Of a stretch of DNA of 64,000 nucleotides, positions 7,249 through 17,424 are shown piece after piece (positions within the stretch are counted from its first letter, which is position 1; each line of letters starts with the position of its first letter). The stretch is taken from contig NZ_VFNX01000001.1 of NCBI RefSeq assembly GCF_006715785.1, positions 3,943,501 through 4,007,500 on the forward strand, written 5' to 3'. The DNA comes from Streptomyces puniciscabiei (lineage in GTDB: Bacteria; Actinomycetota; Actinomycetes; Streptomycetales; Streptomycetaceae). Below the pieces are notes generated by a model that made no database searches, had not been told where the DNA came from, and saw nothing but the letters and a program-made list of their open reading frames with translations. Position numbers and translations under genes: made by a program.

Positions 7249-8519
7249 GCATCCGAAGGAGAGGTACGGCCGCGGGCGCCGCGCTGGCGCTGAGCGGTGC
7301 GGGCGTCCTGCTGGGCCTCGCCGCGAGCCCCGCGCAGGCGGCCGAGGTGGCGTACGCCACCCACTGTGTGCCGCCGGCGGGCATCAGCCCGATCGACGGC
7401 ACCACGAAGGTCGAGATCGACGCGCCGGCCACGGCGAAGGTCGGCGACACGGTGGACGTGGTGTGGAAGTTCGTCCAGGCCGCGTCCAAGAACCCCGACA
7501 TCATCGACCTGCCCGCGAACTCGGTCCAGCCGTCCGGCGTGCTGAAGGCGGCCGGGGCACAGGCCGCCGACATCGCGATGCAGGGGACCCGCACGAACCC
7601 CCCGATTCCCAAGGGCGCCGCCATGGTGCTGTCCGACATGAAGGGCAGCGTCAAGCTGACGACGGCCGGCGAGGTGACGCTGACTCCCGACGCGTACACC
7701 GTCAACGCGATGTCGACGGACACCAAGTGCACGCCCAAGGAGACCGTGCAGAAGGCGGCGACCATCCAGGTGACGGGCGGGGGCGGCGGCGGGAGCACCG
7801 GCACGCCGACGCAGTCGACGACACCGACCCCGTCCAGTACTGCCACCCGGTCCGCCAGTCCCACGGCGACCTCGAGCGGCGGCAGCGGGCAGACCGACTT
7901 CACCGGCAAGGAGGTGCAGATCCCCTACGCCTGCAAGACGCCGATCGGCGACAAGAACGCGACCTCGCCGGTGCAGATCAACGCGAAGAAGAACGGCGGG
8001 AACTTCGACCTCACCGTGCAGTTCAAGAAGTCGGTGATGAACAGCCCCGCCGACATCCCGAAGGGCTCCGTGAAGCCGTCCATGGAGGTGGTGCTGGGCG
8101 GCTCCGACAAGGGCACGGTGCATGTGGAGGGGCCGACGAACGCGAAGGACATCAAGTCCGGCGACCCGATCGAGATCCCCGACCTCACCGGGACCTACAA
8201 GCCCGGCGCGAGCGGCACCTCGACGCTGTCCCCGGGCGTCCTCACGGTCAAGGCGCTCGGCACGACCACGACCTGCACACCGACCAGGACAGAGGTCTCA
8301 CTCACCCTGGACACCAGTCAGCAGCCGGGTGGGGCGTCCGGCGGCACGTCCACCTCCGGCGGCTCGGCCGGCGGCAGCAGCACCTCCGGCTCCGGCGGCC
8401 TCGCCGAGACCGGCGCGAGCGACCACGGCGCCCTGAAGGCCCTCGGCCTGGTGGCGGGCACGGCGATCCTGCTGGGCGGCGCGGTGTTCACGTTCCTGCC
8501 GGGACGAAGGACGCGATAG
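7245..8519 (+). CDS. Two-domain surface protein with LAETG sorting signal
   Basis: 424 residues, GTG start overlapping the previous stop. The signal peptide ends near ASPAQA. Domain A (about residues 38-170) runs from THCVPPAG to TKCTPKE. A Thr/Ser/Gly linker follows. Domain B (about residues 225-350) runs from YACKTPIG to TTTCTPT and is a close relative of the single domain in the LPQTG protein at 3810. Domain A is a more distant copy. The C-terminus carries LAETG, a hydrophobic segment and GRRTR. LAXTG is the class E sortase signal used by long chaplins in Streptomyces, so covalent wall attachment is likely. Ligand unknown. Confidence 0.85.
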   Translation: MSIRRRGTAAGAALALSGAGVLLGLAASPAQAAEVAYATHCVPPAGISPIDGTTKVEIDAPATAKVGDTVDVVWKFVQAASKNPDIIDLPANSVQPSGVLKAAGAQAADIAMQGTRTNPPIPKGAAMVLSDMKGSVKLTTAGEVTLTPDAYTVNAMSTDTKCTPKETVQKAATIQVTGGGGGGSTGTPTQSTTPTPSSTATRSASPTATSSGGSGQTDFTGKEVQIPYACKTPIGDKNATSPVQINAKKNGGNFDLTVQFKKSVMNSPADIPKGSVKPSMEVVLGGSDKGTVHVEGPTNAKDIKSGDPIEIPDLTGTYKPGASGTSTLSPGVLTVKALGTTTTCTPTRTEVSLTLDTSQQPGGASGGTSTSGGSAGGSSTSGSGGLAETGASDHGALKALGLVAGTAILLGGAVFTFLPGRRTR

Positions 8520-8620
8520 CCGACCCAGGGGCGCGAGGAACCGCGCGACAAGCCAGGACGGACCTCTGGCCGCGCACCGGGATCGCCCCCGACGGCGCTT
8601 GGCCATGCCCCGGCACACCA

Positions 8621-8657
8621 AGAGGGCCACCACATCCCGAGGATGCGGTGGCCCTCT
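8621..8657. terminator. Strong hairpin between convergent genes
   Basis: AGAGGGCCACC (8621-8631) pairs with GGTGGCCCTCT (8647-8657). The stem continues inward past one mismatch as CATCC/GGATG around a CGA loop, so nearly all 37 bases pair. It lies between the surface-protein gene and the converging transporter gene and can serve both. Confidence 0.85.
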
Positions 8658-8681
8658 GTCGGCCGAGCCCAGCGGCAGCGA

Positions 8682-10187
8682 CTAGTGGACGTCGCCCATG
8701 AGCTTGTTGACCTTCCGGCGGTACATCCACACCGCCGCACCGGCGATGACGGCGAGCACGGCCTCCAGGGCGACGAAGCCCATCTTGTCGAGGTTGACGC
8801 CGCCTATGGCCGGGTTGGACACCAGCGCGGTGATCGAGTCGCCCGCGGTGACCGCGAGGAACCAGACGCCCATCATCTGCGAGGCGTACTTCTTCGGCGC
8901 CATCTTCGTCGTCACCGACAGACCCACCGGCGACAGCGTCAGCTCACCGACGGTCTGCACGAAGTAGATCGCGACCAGCCACATCGCCGCGGCCTTGTGA
9001 CCGCCCTCGGCGATCGACAGCGGGGCGAGGAAGAGGAAGAAGGACGCACCGATCAGCACCAGGCCGGAGGCGAACTTCACGATGGTGCTCGGCTCCTTGC
9101 CGCGCCGGTTCAGCCACAGCCACGCCCAGGCGAAGACCGGGGCCAGCGCCATGATCATCACCGGGTTGACCGACTGGTACCAGGAGACCGGGAACGTCCA
9201 GCCGGCGATCGAGTTCTTGGCCGAGCCGTCGGCGAACAGCGACAGGGTCGAACCGCCCTGGTCGTAGATCATCCAGAAGACGGCGGCGGCGGCGAAGAAC
9301 CAGATGTACGCGCGCACCTTCGACTTCTCGCCCGAGTCCAGGTCCTTGTCGCGCAGCATGCGGGCGATGACCAGGATCGGCACGATCAGGCCGATGAGGG
9401 TGAGCGGGATCAGCGCCCAGTTCAGGGTGAAGTGGCCGGTGCCGCCGACGACGCCGTAGAAGACCGCGGCGATGGCCAGCCACATCAGGCCCTTGCGCAG
9501 GGTCACGGACTTCTGCTCGGCGGTCAGCGGGGTCGGGACCTCGCTGCTCTTCGGGCTCAGGTGGCGGCCGCCGAGCAGGTACTGGGCCAGACCCAGCGCC
9601 ATGCCGAGCGCGGCCAGCGCGAAGCCCAGGTGCCAGTTGACGTTCTCACCGACGGTGCCGATGACCAGGGGAGCGGCGAACGCACCGAGGTTGATGCCGA
9701 TGTAGAAGAGGGTGAAACCACCGTCACGGCGCGCGTCGTCCGGGCCCTTGTAGAGGTGGCCGACCATCGTGGAGATGTTGGCCTTCAGCAGACCCGAGCC
9801 GATGGCGACGAGACCCAGGCCGACGAAGAAGCTCGCGGCCACGGGCAGCGCGAGGCACAGGTGGCCGAGCATGATGATCAGGCCCGAGACGGCGACCGTC
9901 TTGCGGGGGCCGAGTACACGGTCGGCGAACCAGCCGCCGGGCAGGGCGAGCAGGTACACGAGCGAGACGTACACCGAGTAGATCGCGGTCGCGGTGCCCG
10001 CGCTCAGGTGCAGGCCGCCCGGGGCCACCAGGTACAGCGGAAGCAGAGCCCTCATGCCGTAGTAGGAGAAACGCTCCCACATCTCGGTCATGAAGAGAGT
10101 GGCCAGGCCGCGGGGGTGGCCGAAGAAGGTCTTCTCGGAACCGGGGGTGCCCGGGCGGACCGAGTCCTTCGTCAGGCTGGACGCCAT
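8682..10187 (-). CDS. POT-family proton-coupled di/tripeptide transporter
   Basis: 501 residues, polytopic, with about 12-14 hydrophobic segments. The PTR2 signatures are visible: FFGHPRGLATLFMTEMWERFSYYGMRALL near the start (the ExxER-type motif MWERFSYYGMRA) and GxxxADRxxG as GGWFADRVLGPRKT. It imports small peptides with protons. The start is the ATG at 10187 with AAGGAA upstream; the longer upstream frame lacks a site. It stands alone on the minus strand. The 509-bp gap to the two-component system is the only regulatory space on its 5' side. Confidence 0.9.
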   Translation of the reverse strand: MASSLTKDSVRPGTPGSEKTFFGHPRGLATLFMTEMWERFSYYGMRALLPLYLVAPGGLHLSAGTATAIYSVYVSLVYLLALPGGWFADRVLGPRKTVAVSGLIIMLGHLCLALPVAASFFVGLGLVAIGSGLLKANISTMVGHLYKGPDDARRDGGFTLFYIGINLGAFAAPLVIGTVGENVNWHLGFALAALGMALGLAQYLLGGRHLSPKSSEVPTPLTAEQKSVTLRKGLMWLAIAAVFYGVVGGTGHFTLNWALIPLTLIGLIVPILVIARMLRDKDLDSGEKSKVRAYIWFFAAAAVFWMIYDQGGSTLSLFADGSAKNSIAGWTFPVSWYQSVNPVMIMALAPVFAWAWLWLNRRGKEPSTIVKFASGLVLIGASFFLFLAPLSIAEGGHKAAAMWLVAIYFVQTVGELTLSPVGLSVTTKMAPKKYASQMMGVWFLAVTAGDSITALVSNPAIGGVNLDKMGFVALEAVLAVIAGAAVWMYRRKVNKLMGDVH

Positions 10188-10696
10188 GGTCGTTCCTTGC
10201 TGGTCGGGACGCGCTTTTCGAGCGTTGCGCGCCCGGTGGGGGTGTGGCCGGCACCGGCACGGTCGGTCGTCCGCCCCCAACGCCCGAGGGGAGTCCGCGT
10301 CCGGGTCTCGGAAGCGGTGGACGGCGACCACCGGGATCCACGCCCCGACGCGCGTCGATGCGCTGCGGAGCCCGGCCAGAGGTCATTCCTTTCAAGGCCG
10401 GCCAAGGCTTGATCTTGGTCGGCCCGCACACAAATAGAGACCCTCAGCGTCAAGTGCTCGCCAAAGGTCCCCGGTGTACTACAGGCGTTCAGGTCACCAT
10501 ACGGCAGGACACGGCCGGATATGGAAGGACTTGAGACACGGATCACAGGTGTCGGGGGAACCACAGGACCGGAATCGAAGGTCTCTTCTACGGTCTCATC
10601 CCCACAGTGATGGTCCGTACCAGTGCCGTCACAAGGTAAGAGTTCCTGGAAGCGATCACACCCCAGCACCGTGCGCGGGCGGTCTACCATCACCTC
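10188..10696. other. 509-bp divergent intergenic region
   Basis: No gene is supported. The region must hold promoters for the peptide transporter (leftward) and the response regulator (rightward). The only box I can place is TACCAT at 10685-10690, seven bases before the regulator ATG at 10697, which would make that mRNA leaderless; no good -35 accompanies it. A GGAAC at about 10557, with TCT about 20 bases on, faintly resembles an ECF/SigE promoter. Confidence 0.35.
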
Positions 10697-11374
10697 ATGA
10701 CCCGTGTACTGCTCGCCGAGGACGACGCGTCCATCTCGGAGCCGCTGGCCCGCGCCCTGCGCCGGGAAGGTTACGAGGTCGAGGTGCGCGAGGACGGACC
10801 CACCGCGCTGGACGCCGGAATGCAGGGCGGCGTCGATCTGGTCGTACTGGACCTGGGCCTGCCGGGCATGGACGGCCTGGAGGTCGCCCGCCGGCTGCGG
10901 GCCGACGGCCACACCGTGCCGATCCTCATCCTGACCGCGCGGGCCGACGAGGTGGACACCGTCGTCGGCCTGGACGCGGGCGCCGACGACTACGTCACCA
11001 AGCCCTTCCGGCTCGCCGAACTGCTCGCCCGGGTACGGGCCCTGCTCCGGCGCGGTGCCGCCGAGCCGCAGCAGCCGCCGGCCACGCACGGGGTACGGAT
11101 CGACGTCGAGTCGCACCGGGCGTGGATGGGCGACGAGGAACTCCAGCTCACCGCCAAGGAGTTCGACCTGCTGCGGGTGCTGGTGCGGGACGCCGGCCGG
11201 GTCGTCACGCGCGACCAGCTGATGCGCGAGGTCTGGGACACCACCTGGTGGTCCTCCACCAAGACCCTCGACATGCACATCTCCTGGCTGCGCAAGAAGC
11301 TCGGCGACGACGCGGCGAACCCCCGCTACATCGCCACCGTACGAGGCGTGGGCTTCCGCTTCGAGAAGAGCTGA
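10697..11374 (+). CDS. OmpR/PhoB-type response regulator
   Basis: 225 residues. The receiver domain (1-118) carries acidic residues E8-D9-D10, phosphoacceptor D52 in LVVLDLGLPG, T80 and K102 (VTKPF). A winged-helix trans_reg_C domain follows, with LTAKEFDLLRVLVRDAGRVVTRDQLMREVW and a final RGVGFRFE. It is encoded 56 bp upstream of a sensor kinase in the same direction. The start codon may coincide with the transcript start (TACCAT box seven bases upstream). Target genes cannot be told from sequence. Confidence 0.93.
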   Translation: MTRVLLAEDDASISEPLARALRREGYEVEVREDGPTALDAGMQGGVDLVVLDLGLPGMDGLEVARRLRADGHTVPILILTARADEVDTVVGLDAGADDYVTKPFRLAELLARVRALLRRGAAEPQQPPATHGVRIDVESHRAWMGDEELQLTAKEFDLLRVLVRDAGRVVTRDQLMREVWDTTWWSSTKTLDMHISWLRKKLGDDAANPRYIATVRGVGFRFEKS

Positions 11375-11430
11375 GCCCCTCCCCGGGTGAGCCCTTCCCG
11401 GGGCCCAGCGATCACCTCAGGTAACGGAAC

Positions 11431-12702
11431 ATGCGCCGACGTCTCATCCAGTCCACTCTCGCCGTCGTCCTCGTGGTGATCGCCGTCTTCGGTATCTCCC
11501 TGGTGATCGTCGAGACGCGGACGATCAGCAACAGCGCCCAGGAGCGGGTGGACTCCGAGGCGATCCGGCTGGCCAGCATCGTGGACAGCAGGATCCTCGC
11601 CGCGGAGAACGTCAACGCGGACGTGCTGCGCAATCCGGTCAGCAAGGACCAGTACGCGGTGATCCGCATGCCCGGGCAGGCGCCGATAGAGATCGGCACC
11701 AAGCCGCAGGGCGATGTCATCCGCGCCACCCAGCGGGGCGAGGAGGGCGAGACGGTCACCGTGCAGGAGCCGCGCTCCTCGGTGACCCGCGAGGTCGGCC
11801 GGACCCTGCTGATCATCGGCCTGGTGGCGCTGCTCGCGGTGGTCGCGGCCGTGCTGCTGGCCGTCCGCCAGGCCAACCGGCTCGCCTCCCCACTGACCGA
11901 CCTCGCGGAGACCGCCGAGCGGCTCGGCTCCGGCGACCCGCGCCCGCGGCACAAGCGGTACGGCGTCCCCGAGCTGGACCGGGTCGCCGATGTGCTGGAC
12001 TCCTCCGCCGAGCGGATCGGCCGCATGCTGACCGCCGAGCGGCGCCTGGCGGCCGACGCCTCCCACCAGCTGCGCACCCCGCTCACGGCGCTCTCGATGC
12101 GGCTGGAGGAGATCACCCTCACGGACGACCCGGACATCGTGAAGGAAGAGGCGAACGTCGCGCTCACCCAGGTCGAGCGGCTCACCGACGTGGTCGAGCG
12201 GCTGCTGACGAACTCGCGCGACCCGCGCACCGGCTCCGCCGTCACCTTCGACCTGGACGAGGTCATCCAGCAGCAGCTCGCCGAGTGGCGGCCCGCCTAC
12301 CGCAGCGCCGGCCGGGCCATCGTCAGCTCCGGCAAGCGGCATCTGCACGCCGTCGGCACGCCGGGAGCGGTCGCCCAGGTGCTGGCGGCGCTGATCGAGA
12401 ACTCCCTCATGCACGGTGGCGGCACCGTCGCGCTGCGCACCCGGGTCACCGGCAACCAGGCCGTGGTGGAGGTCACCGACGAGGGCCCCGGGGTCCCCGC
12501 CGACCTGGGCGCGCGGATCTTCGAGCGGACGATCAGCGGACGGAACTCCACCGGGATCGGCCTCGCCGTCGCCCGCGACCTCGCGGAGGCCGACGGGGGA
12601 CGCCTGGAGCTGCTCCAGGCGCAGCCGCCGGTGTTCGGCCTGTTCCTCTCGCGCACGCCGCCGGCCCGCAAGGCGGAGGAGGACCGGCCGACGGTGCGCT
12701 GA
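11431..12702 (+). CDS. Membrane sensor histidine kinase
   Basis: 423 residues. The first membrane helix is at about 7-28. An extracytoplasmic sensor of about 90 residues follows, then a second helix at about 123-145 (LLIIGLVALLAVVAAVLLAV) and a HAMP linker. The dimerisation/phosphotransfer domain has ASHQLRTPL, where the His is the phosphorylation site. The catalytic domain shows the N box (LIENSLMHGG), DEGPGVP and GIGLAVARDL. It should phosphorylate the upstream regulator. The stimulus is unknown. The C-terminus ends in a short charged tail. Confidence 0.92.
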   Translation: MRRRLIQSTLAVVLVVIAVFGISLVIVETRTISNSAQERVDSEAIRLASIVDSRILAAENVNADVLRNPVSKDQYAVIRMPGQAPIEIGTKPQGDVIRATQRGEEGETVTVQEPRSSVTREVGRTLLIIGLVALLAVVAAVLLAVRQANRLASPLTDLAETAERLGSGDPRPRHKRYGVPELDRVADVLDSSAERIGRMLTAERRLAADASHQLRTPLTALSMRLEEITLTDDPDIVKEEANVALTQVERLTDVVERLLTNSRDPRTGSAVTFDLDEVIQQQLAEWRPAYRSAGRAIVSSGKRHLHAVGTPGAVAQVLAALIENSLMHGGGTVALRTRVTGNQAVVEVTDEGPGVPADLGARIFERTISGRNSTGIGLAVARDLAEADGGRLELLQAQPPVFGLFLSRTPPARKAEEDRPTVR

Positions 12703-12708
12703 ACCGGG

Positions 12709-13215
12709 TTACGGAACCCGCTGCGACTTCGGCTCGGGTTCCGTGTGCGGCCGCTTCGACTCGGCCACCAGGATCGACTCCGCCTCCTGCGTCGGCTGCA
12801 CGCGGAACACCCAGGTGCGGTACGACCAGAAGCGGAAGAGCGTCGCGACGCCGATGCCGACGAACTTGAAGACGTTGCTCTGCAGCGGGCTGTCCCAGCC
12901 GAAGCCGTAGGTCGCCGCGTACAGCACGCCGTTCTCGATCACCAGGCCGATCGCGCTGAAGAACAGGAAGAGCGTGAGCTCCTTGGTGCGGCCGCCCTTG
13001 TCGCGGTCCCGGTACGTCCAGTAACGGAAACCGACGTAGTTGAAGGCGATGGCGACTATGGTCGCGATGATGCTGGCGCGTACCACCGGCAGGTCGGAGA
13101 CGTGCCGGACGAGGTTGAAGACGCCGAGGTTCACGAAGATGCCCGCGACGCCGACGGTGCCGAACTTGGCCACCTCGCGTACGAGCCGTTGCAGCCCCGA
13201 GGAACGAGGTTCCAT
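12709..13215 (-). CDS. GtrA-like small membrane protein
   Basis: 168 residues with four predicted membrane helices, matching the GtrA/DPMS-associated family. KFGTVGVAGIFVNLGVFNLV, FNYVGFRYWTY and KFVGIGVATLFRFWSYRTWVF are typical. Members are thought to flip or scaffold polyprenyl-linked sugars during envelope glycosylation. I prefer the ATG at 13215, which has GGGAG ten bases upstream; an in-frame ATG at 13257 is possible. A GtrA-like gene next to purK also occurs in Mycobacterium (Rv3277-Rv3276c), which supports a conserved neighbourhood. Confidence 0.85.
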   Translation of the reverse strand: MEPRSSGLQRLVREVAKFGTVGVAGIFVNLGVFNLVRHVSDLPVVRASIIATIVAIAFNYVGFRYWTYRDRDKGGRTKELTLFLFFSAIGLVIENGVLYAATYGFGWDSPLQSNVFKFVGIGVATLFRFWSYRTWVFRVQPTQEAESILVAESKRPHTEPEPKSQRVP

Positions 13216-13397
13216 GGCTGTGCAGCTCCCGTCGGTAGGTTTCGTCAGCCCAGCCATGCTATCCGGGTGAACCCCCTGTCGCCTGTGCACAAGGCCAAGA
13301 CCGGGAAACAGATCGGAAAGAGGGCGGAAAGCGACCGGTAAGAGTTCCTCCGAGGGACGCGATCCGGTCGCCCCCGCGTGGCCGATACGCTAGGGGT

Positions 13398-14537
13398 GTG
13401 ACGTTCCCGGTAGTCGGCATGGTCGGCGGGGGGCAGCTCGCGCGTATGACGCACGAGGCGGGCATCCCGTTGGGCATCAGGTTCAAGCTTCTCAGTGACA
13501 CTCCTCAGGATTCCGCGGCGCAGGTCGTGAACGATGTCGTCATCGGCGACTATCGCGACCTGGACACGCTGCGCGAGTTCGCGCGCGGGTGCGATGTGAT
13601 CACCTTCGATCACGAACATGTACCCACCGAGCACCTCAGGGCCCTGGAGGCGGACGGCATCCCCGTGCGTCCGGGGCCCGACGCGCTGGTGCACGCCCAG
13701 GACAAGGGCGTGATGCGTGCGAAGCTCGACCTCATCGGCATCCCGTGCCCGCGGCACCGGATCGTCGCCGATCCGGAGGACGTGGTCCGGTTCGCGGCGG
13801 AGGGGGACGGCTTCCCGGTCGTCCTGAAGACCGTGCGCGGTGGCTACGACGGCAAGGGCGTGTGGGTCGTGGAGTCCGCCGAGGAGGCCATGGACCCGTT
13901 CCGGGCGGGCGTCCCGGTGCTCGCCGAGGAGAAGGTCGACTACGTCCGCGAGCTCGCGGCCAACGTCGTACGCTCCCCGCACGGCCAGGCCGTCGCCTAC
14001 CCGGTGGTGGAATCGCGGCAGGTGGACGGCGTGTGCGACACCGTCATAGCCCCGGCCCCCGACCTGGACGAGGCCCTGGCGCTCAAGGCCGAGCAGATGG
14101 CCCTGACCATCGCCAAGGAACTCGGTGTCGTCGGCCACCTCGCCGTCGAGCTGTTCCAGACCCGCGACGGCCGCATCCTGGTCAACGAGCTGGCGATGCG
14201 CCCGCACAACTCGGGCCACTGGACCCAGGACGGCGCGATCACCTCGCAGTTCGCCAACCACGTCCGCGCGGTCCTCGACCTGCCCCTCGGCGACCCCCGC
14301 GCGCGTGCCCCGTGGACGGTGATGGTCAACGTCCTGGGCGGCGACTACCCGGACATGTACTCCGCGTACTTGCACTGCATGGCCCGCGACCCCAAGCTCA
14401 AGATCCACATGTACGGCAAGGACGTGAAGCCCGGCCGCAAGGTCGGCCACGTCAACACCTACGGCGACGACCTGGACGACGTGCTGGAGCGCGCCCGTCA
14501 CGCAGCCGGATACCTGAGAGGCACGATCACCGAATGA
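13398..14537 (+). CDS. purK: N5-carboxyaminoimidazole ribonucleotide synthase (ATP-grasp)
   Basis: 379 residues. The N-terminal nucleotide-binding motif [12 protein letters not shown], the ATP-grasp core ([20 protein letters not shown]) and the C-terminal [13 protein letters not shown] signature identify PurK, which carboxylates AIR using ATP and bicarbonate in purine synthesis. The GTG at 13398 follows TACGCT (13385-13390) by seven bases, so the message is probably leaderless. The stop overlaps the purE start (ATGA), so the two steps are coupled. Confidence 0.95.
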   Translation: MTFPVVGMVGGGQLARMTHEAGIPLGIRFKLLSDTPQDSAAQVVNDVVIGDYRDLDTLREFARGCDVITFDHEHVPTEHLRALEADGIPVRPGPDALVHAQDKGVMRAKLDLIGIPCPRHRIVADPEDVVRFAAEGDGFPVVLKTVRGGYDGKGVWVVESAEEAMDPFRAGVPVLAEEKVDYVRELAANVVRSPHGQAVAYPVVESRQVDGVCDTVIAPAPDLDEALALKAEQMALTIAKELGVVGHLAVELFQTRDGRILVNELAMRPHNSGHWTQDGAITSQFANHVRAVLDLPLGDPRARAPWTVMVNVLGGDYPDMYSAYLHCMARDPKLKIHMYGKDVKPGRKVGHVNTYGDDLDDVLERARHAAGYLRGTITE

Positions 14538-15055
14538 GCCCTGTTGTTGGCATCGTCATGGGGTCGGACTCCGACTGGCCCGTCATGGAGGCCGCCGCCA
14601 AGGCCCTGGACGAGTTCGAGATCGCCTACGAGGTCGACGTCGTCTCCGCCCACCGCATGCCGCGCGAGATGATCACGTACGGCGAGCAGGCCGCCGACCG
14701 CGGCCTGAAGGTGATCATCGCCGGTGCGGGCGGTGCCGCCCATCTGCCCGGCATGCTCGCCTCCGTCACCCCGCTGCCGGTCATCGGCGTGCCGGTGCCG
14801 CTGAAGTACCTGGACGGCATGGACTCGCTGCTGTCCATCGTGCAGATGCCGGCCGGGGTCCCGGTCGCCACCGTCTCCGTCGCCGGTGCCCGCAACGCCG
14901 GTCTCCTCGCGGCCCGCATCCTCGCCGCGCACGACGAGGACCTGCTGCACAAGATGCGCGACTTCCAGCAGGACCTCAACGACCAGGCCACGGAGAAGGG
15001 CAAGCGGCTGCGCTCGAAAGTCGAGGGGTCGAGCGGCTTCGGCTTCGGGAAGTAA
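14534..15055 (+). CDS. purE: N5-carboxyaminoimidazole ribonucleotide mutase
   Basis: 173 residues, the usual class I PurE length. [14 protein letters not shown] near the start, VSAHRMP with the catalytic His, and [14 protein letters not shown] are diagnostic. It converts N5-CAIR to CAIR, directly after PurK in purine synthesis. The ATG at 14534 lies inside the purK stop. The dipeptidase gene follows only six bases later, so the three genes probably form one transcript. Confidence 0.96.
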   Translation: MSPVVGIVMGSDSDWPVMEAAAKALDEFEIAYEVDVVSAHRMPREMITYGEQAADRGLKVIIAGAGGAAHLPGMLASVTPLPVIGVPVPLKYLDGMDSLLSIVQMPAGVPVATVSVAGARNAGLLAARILAAHDEDLLHKMRDFQQDLNDQATEKGKRLRSKVEGSSGFGFGK

Positions 15056-15061
15056 CAGGTA

Positions 15062-16240
15062 ATGACCTCAACCGACGAAGCCCGGTCCCTGCTGCGCGAG
15101 TTCCCGGTCGTCGACGGCCACAACGACCTGCCGTGGGCGCTGCGCCAACAGGTCCGCTACGACCTCGCGGCCCGCGACATCGCCGTACGGCAGGACGCCC
15201 ATCTGCACACCGACATCCCGCGGCTGCGCGAGGGCGGGGTCGGGGCGCAGTACTGGTCGGTGTACGTGCGCTCGGACCTGCCCGGGGCCGTGCCGGCGAC
15301 CCTCGAACAGATCGACTGCGTACGGCAGTTGATCGCCCGGTACCCCGCCGATCTGCGGGCCGCGCTGACCGCCGCCGACATGGAGGCGGCGCGCGCGGAG
15401 GGCCGTATCGCCTCCCTCATGGGCGCGGAGGGCGGTCACTCGATCGACAACTCCCTGGGCACCCTGCGCGGTCTGTACGAGCTGGGCGTGCGCTACATGA
15501 CGCTCACCCACAACGACAACAACGACTGGGCGGACTCCGCGACGGACGAGCCGAAGGTCGGCGGTCTGTCGGCCTTCGGGCGCGAGGTGGTGCGGGAGAT
15601 GAACCGCCTCGGCATGCTGGTCGACCTCTCCCACGTGGCCCCCGAGACCATGCGGGCCGCGCTGGACACCACGTCCGCGCCGGTGATCTTCTCGCACTCC
15701 TCCGCGCGGGCCGTGTGCGACCACCCGCGCAACATCCCCGACGACGTCCTGGAGCGGCTGCGCGCCAACGGCGGCGTGGCGATGGTGACGTTCGTGCCGA
15801 AGTTCGTGCTCCAGGCGGCCGTCGACTGGACGGCCGCGGCCGACGACAACATGCGCGCCCACGGTCTGCACCACCTCGACACCAGCCCCGAGGCGATGAA
15901 GATCCACGAGGCCTTCGAGGAGCGCAACCCGCGCCCGATCGCCACGGTGTCCACCGTCGCGGACCACCTGGACCACATGCGCGAGGTCGCCGGCGTCGAC
16001 CACCTGGGCATCGGCGGCGACTACGACGGCACCGCGTTCACCCCCGACGGCCTCGGCGACGTCTCCGGCTACCCCAACCTCCTCGCCGAGCTGCTCGACC
16101 GCGGCTGGTCCAAGGCCGACCTGGCCAAGCTGACCTGGCAGAACGCGGTGCGGGTCCTGGGCGCCGCGGAGGACGTGGCCCGCGACCTTCAGGCCACCCG
16201 CGCCCCGTCCAACGCCACGATCGAGTCGCTGGACGGCTGA
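15062..16240 (+). CDS. Membrane-dipeptidase-family (M19) zinc dipeptidase
   Basis: 392 residues of the renal dipeptidase family. The metal ligands are intact: DGHND at residues 18-22 (H20, D22), the bridging Glu in GAEGGHS, the His in DLSHVAPE and in FSHSSARA, and the Asp in GGDYDGT. It should hydrolyse dipeptides or related amide substrates in the cytosol, since there is no signal peptide. It is placed six bases after purE, probably the same operon. Its last 52 bases overlap the 3' end of the convergent ene-reductase gene. A degenerate paralogue lies at 17911. Confidence 0.92.
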   Translation: MTSTDEARSLLREFPVVDGHNDLPWALRQQVRYDLAARDIAVRQDAHLHTDIPRLREGGVGAQYWSVYVRSDLPGAVPATLEQIDCVRQLIARYPADLRAALTAADMEAARAEGRIASLMGAEGGHSIDNSLGTLRGLYELGVRYMTLTHNDNNDWADSATDEPKVGGLSAFGREVVREMNRLGMLVDLSHVAPETMRAALDTTSAPVIFSHSSARAVCDHPRNIPDDVLERLRANGGVAMVTFVPKFVLQAAVDWTAAADDNMRAHGLHHLDTSPEAMKIHEAFEERNPRPIATVSTVADHLDHMREVAGVDHLGIGGDYDGTAFTPDGLGDVSGYPNLLAELLDRGWSKADLAKLTWQNAVRVLGAAEDVARDLQATRAPSNATIESLDG

Positions 16241-17337
16241 CCGGCCAGGGTGGGGTAGTCGTTGTACCCCTCCGTCCCGCCCACGTACATGAAGTACCGG
16301 TCCCGGACCGGGTTGAGGGGTGCGCCGAGGCGCAGCCGCTCGACCAGGTCCGGGTTGGCGAGGAACGGCCGGCCGAGCGCCACCAGGTCGGCGCCGGCCG
16401 CCAGCATCTCCCGCGCGGCCCGGGCGACGGCCTGCGTGGACAGGTCGGTCAGGTCCGGGTTGCCGATCAGGACGCCGGGCCAGTCGGCGCGGATCCGCCG
16501 GTACCAGCCGGTGGCCGGGTCGGAGCGCACCAGGTGCACATAGGCGAGGTCCAGCCCCTTCAGCCGGTCCAGGAGCGCGGCGTACAGGCCCTCGGTGTCC
16601 TCCTCCAGGACGCCGTTGACCGTGCTCGCGGGGGAGATCCGGATGCCCACCCGGTCCGCGCCGATCGCGTCGGCCACCGCCTCGGTCACCTCCGCCGCGA
16701 AGCGCACCCGCCGCCGGGCCGGGCCGCCGTAGCCGTCGGTGCGGCGGTTGGTGTTGTCCGCGAGGAACTGGTGCAGCAGCATCCCGTTGGCCGAGTGCAC
16801 CTCCACGCCCTCGAAGCCCGCGTCGACGGCCCGGCGCGCGGCGGCGGCGAAGTCGGCGATCGTGGCGCGGATGTCGTCCGCGCTCATCTCGCGCGGGACG
16901 GCGGCCCGCAGGTGGCCCCGCGGGGTGAAGATCGTCTCCGGCAGCGGGACGGGGGAGGGAGCGACCGGCGTGAGGCCGGTGGTCGCCGGATGGCTGACCC
17001 GGCCGCCGTGCTGGAGCTGCAGGAACATCCGCCCGCCGGCCGCCCGCACCGCGTCCGTGACCCGCCGCCAGCCGACGGTGTGCCGGTCGGTGTGGATCGC
17101 GGTGATGTCCGGGTACGTCTGCCCGACCGCGTTGGGCGTGGAGCCCTCGGCGATGATCAGTCCGGCGGCGGCACGCTGGGCGTAGTGCGTGACCATGAGG
17201 TCCGTCGGTGTGCCGTCGGCTTCCGCGCGGTTGCGGGTCAGCGGGGCCATCACGAGGTGGTGGGGGAGGTCGAGCCGGCCGAGCCGCGCCGGGGCCAGGA
17301 AGTCCGTGGAGTCCGTGAAGTCCGTTGTCTGCGTCAT
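16189..17337 (-). CDS. Old-yellow-enzyme-type NADH:flavin oxidoreductase
   Basis: 382 residues forming one FMN-binding TIM barrel. Visible motifs include [39 protein letters not shown] (HxxN-type active site and the conserved DGYGG) and [15 protein letters not shown]. Such enzymes reduce activated C=C bonds of enones with NAD(P)H. The start is the ATG at 17337, six bases after a TACCGT box, so it is probably leaderless. It is divergent from a MerR regulator, with a palindrome between them, which suggests direct control. Confidence 0.93.
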   Translation of the reverse strand: MTQTTDFTDSTDFLAPARLGRLDLPHHLVMAPLTRNRAEADGTPTDLMVTHYAQRAAAGLIIAEGSTPNAVGQTYPDITAIHTDRHTVGWRRVTDAVRAAGGRMFLQLQHGGRVSHPATTGLTPVAPSPVPLPETIFTPRGHLRAAVPREMSADDIRATIADFAAAARRAVDAGFEGVEVHSANGMLLHQFLADNTNRRTDGYGGPARRRVRFAAEVTEAVADAIGADRVGIRISPASTVNGVLEEDTEGLYAALLDRLKGLDLAYVHLVRSDPATGWYRRIRADWPGVLIGNPDLTDLSTQAVARAAREMLAAGADLVALGRPFLANPDLVERLRLGAPLNPVRDRYFMYVGGTEGYNDYPTLAGQPSSDSIVALDGARVA

Positions 17338-17343
17338 GCCGGC

Positions 17344-17376
17344 ACGGTAGAACTTGACACTGATGTGAGATTCAAG
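17344..17376 (-). promoter_or_regulatory. MerR-type operator/promoter between ene-reductase and merR gene
   Basis: On the minus strand TTGAAT and TACCGT (plus 17344-17349) are separated by 20 bases, the stretched spacing typical of MerR-activated promoters. The spacer and -35 are covered by CTTGA (17353-17357) and TCAAG (17372-17376), an interrupted palindrome. The ene-reductase ATG follows the -10 by six bases. Confidence 0.65.
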
Positions 17377-17424
17377 CCCTCGTCGGCGAGGCGGGCACGC
17401 GGAGTCGGACACGCGGAGGCGGAC

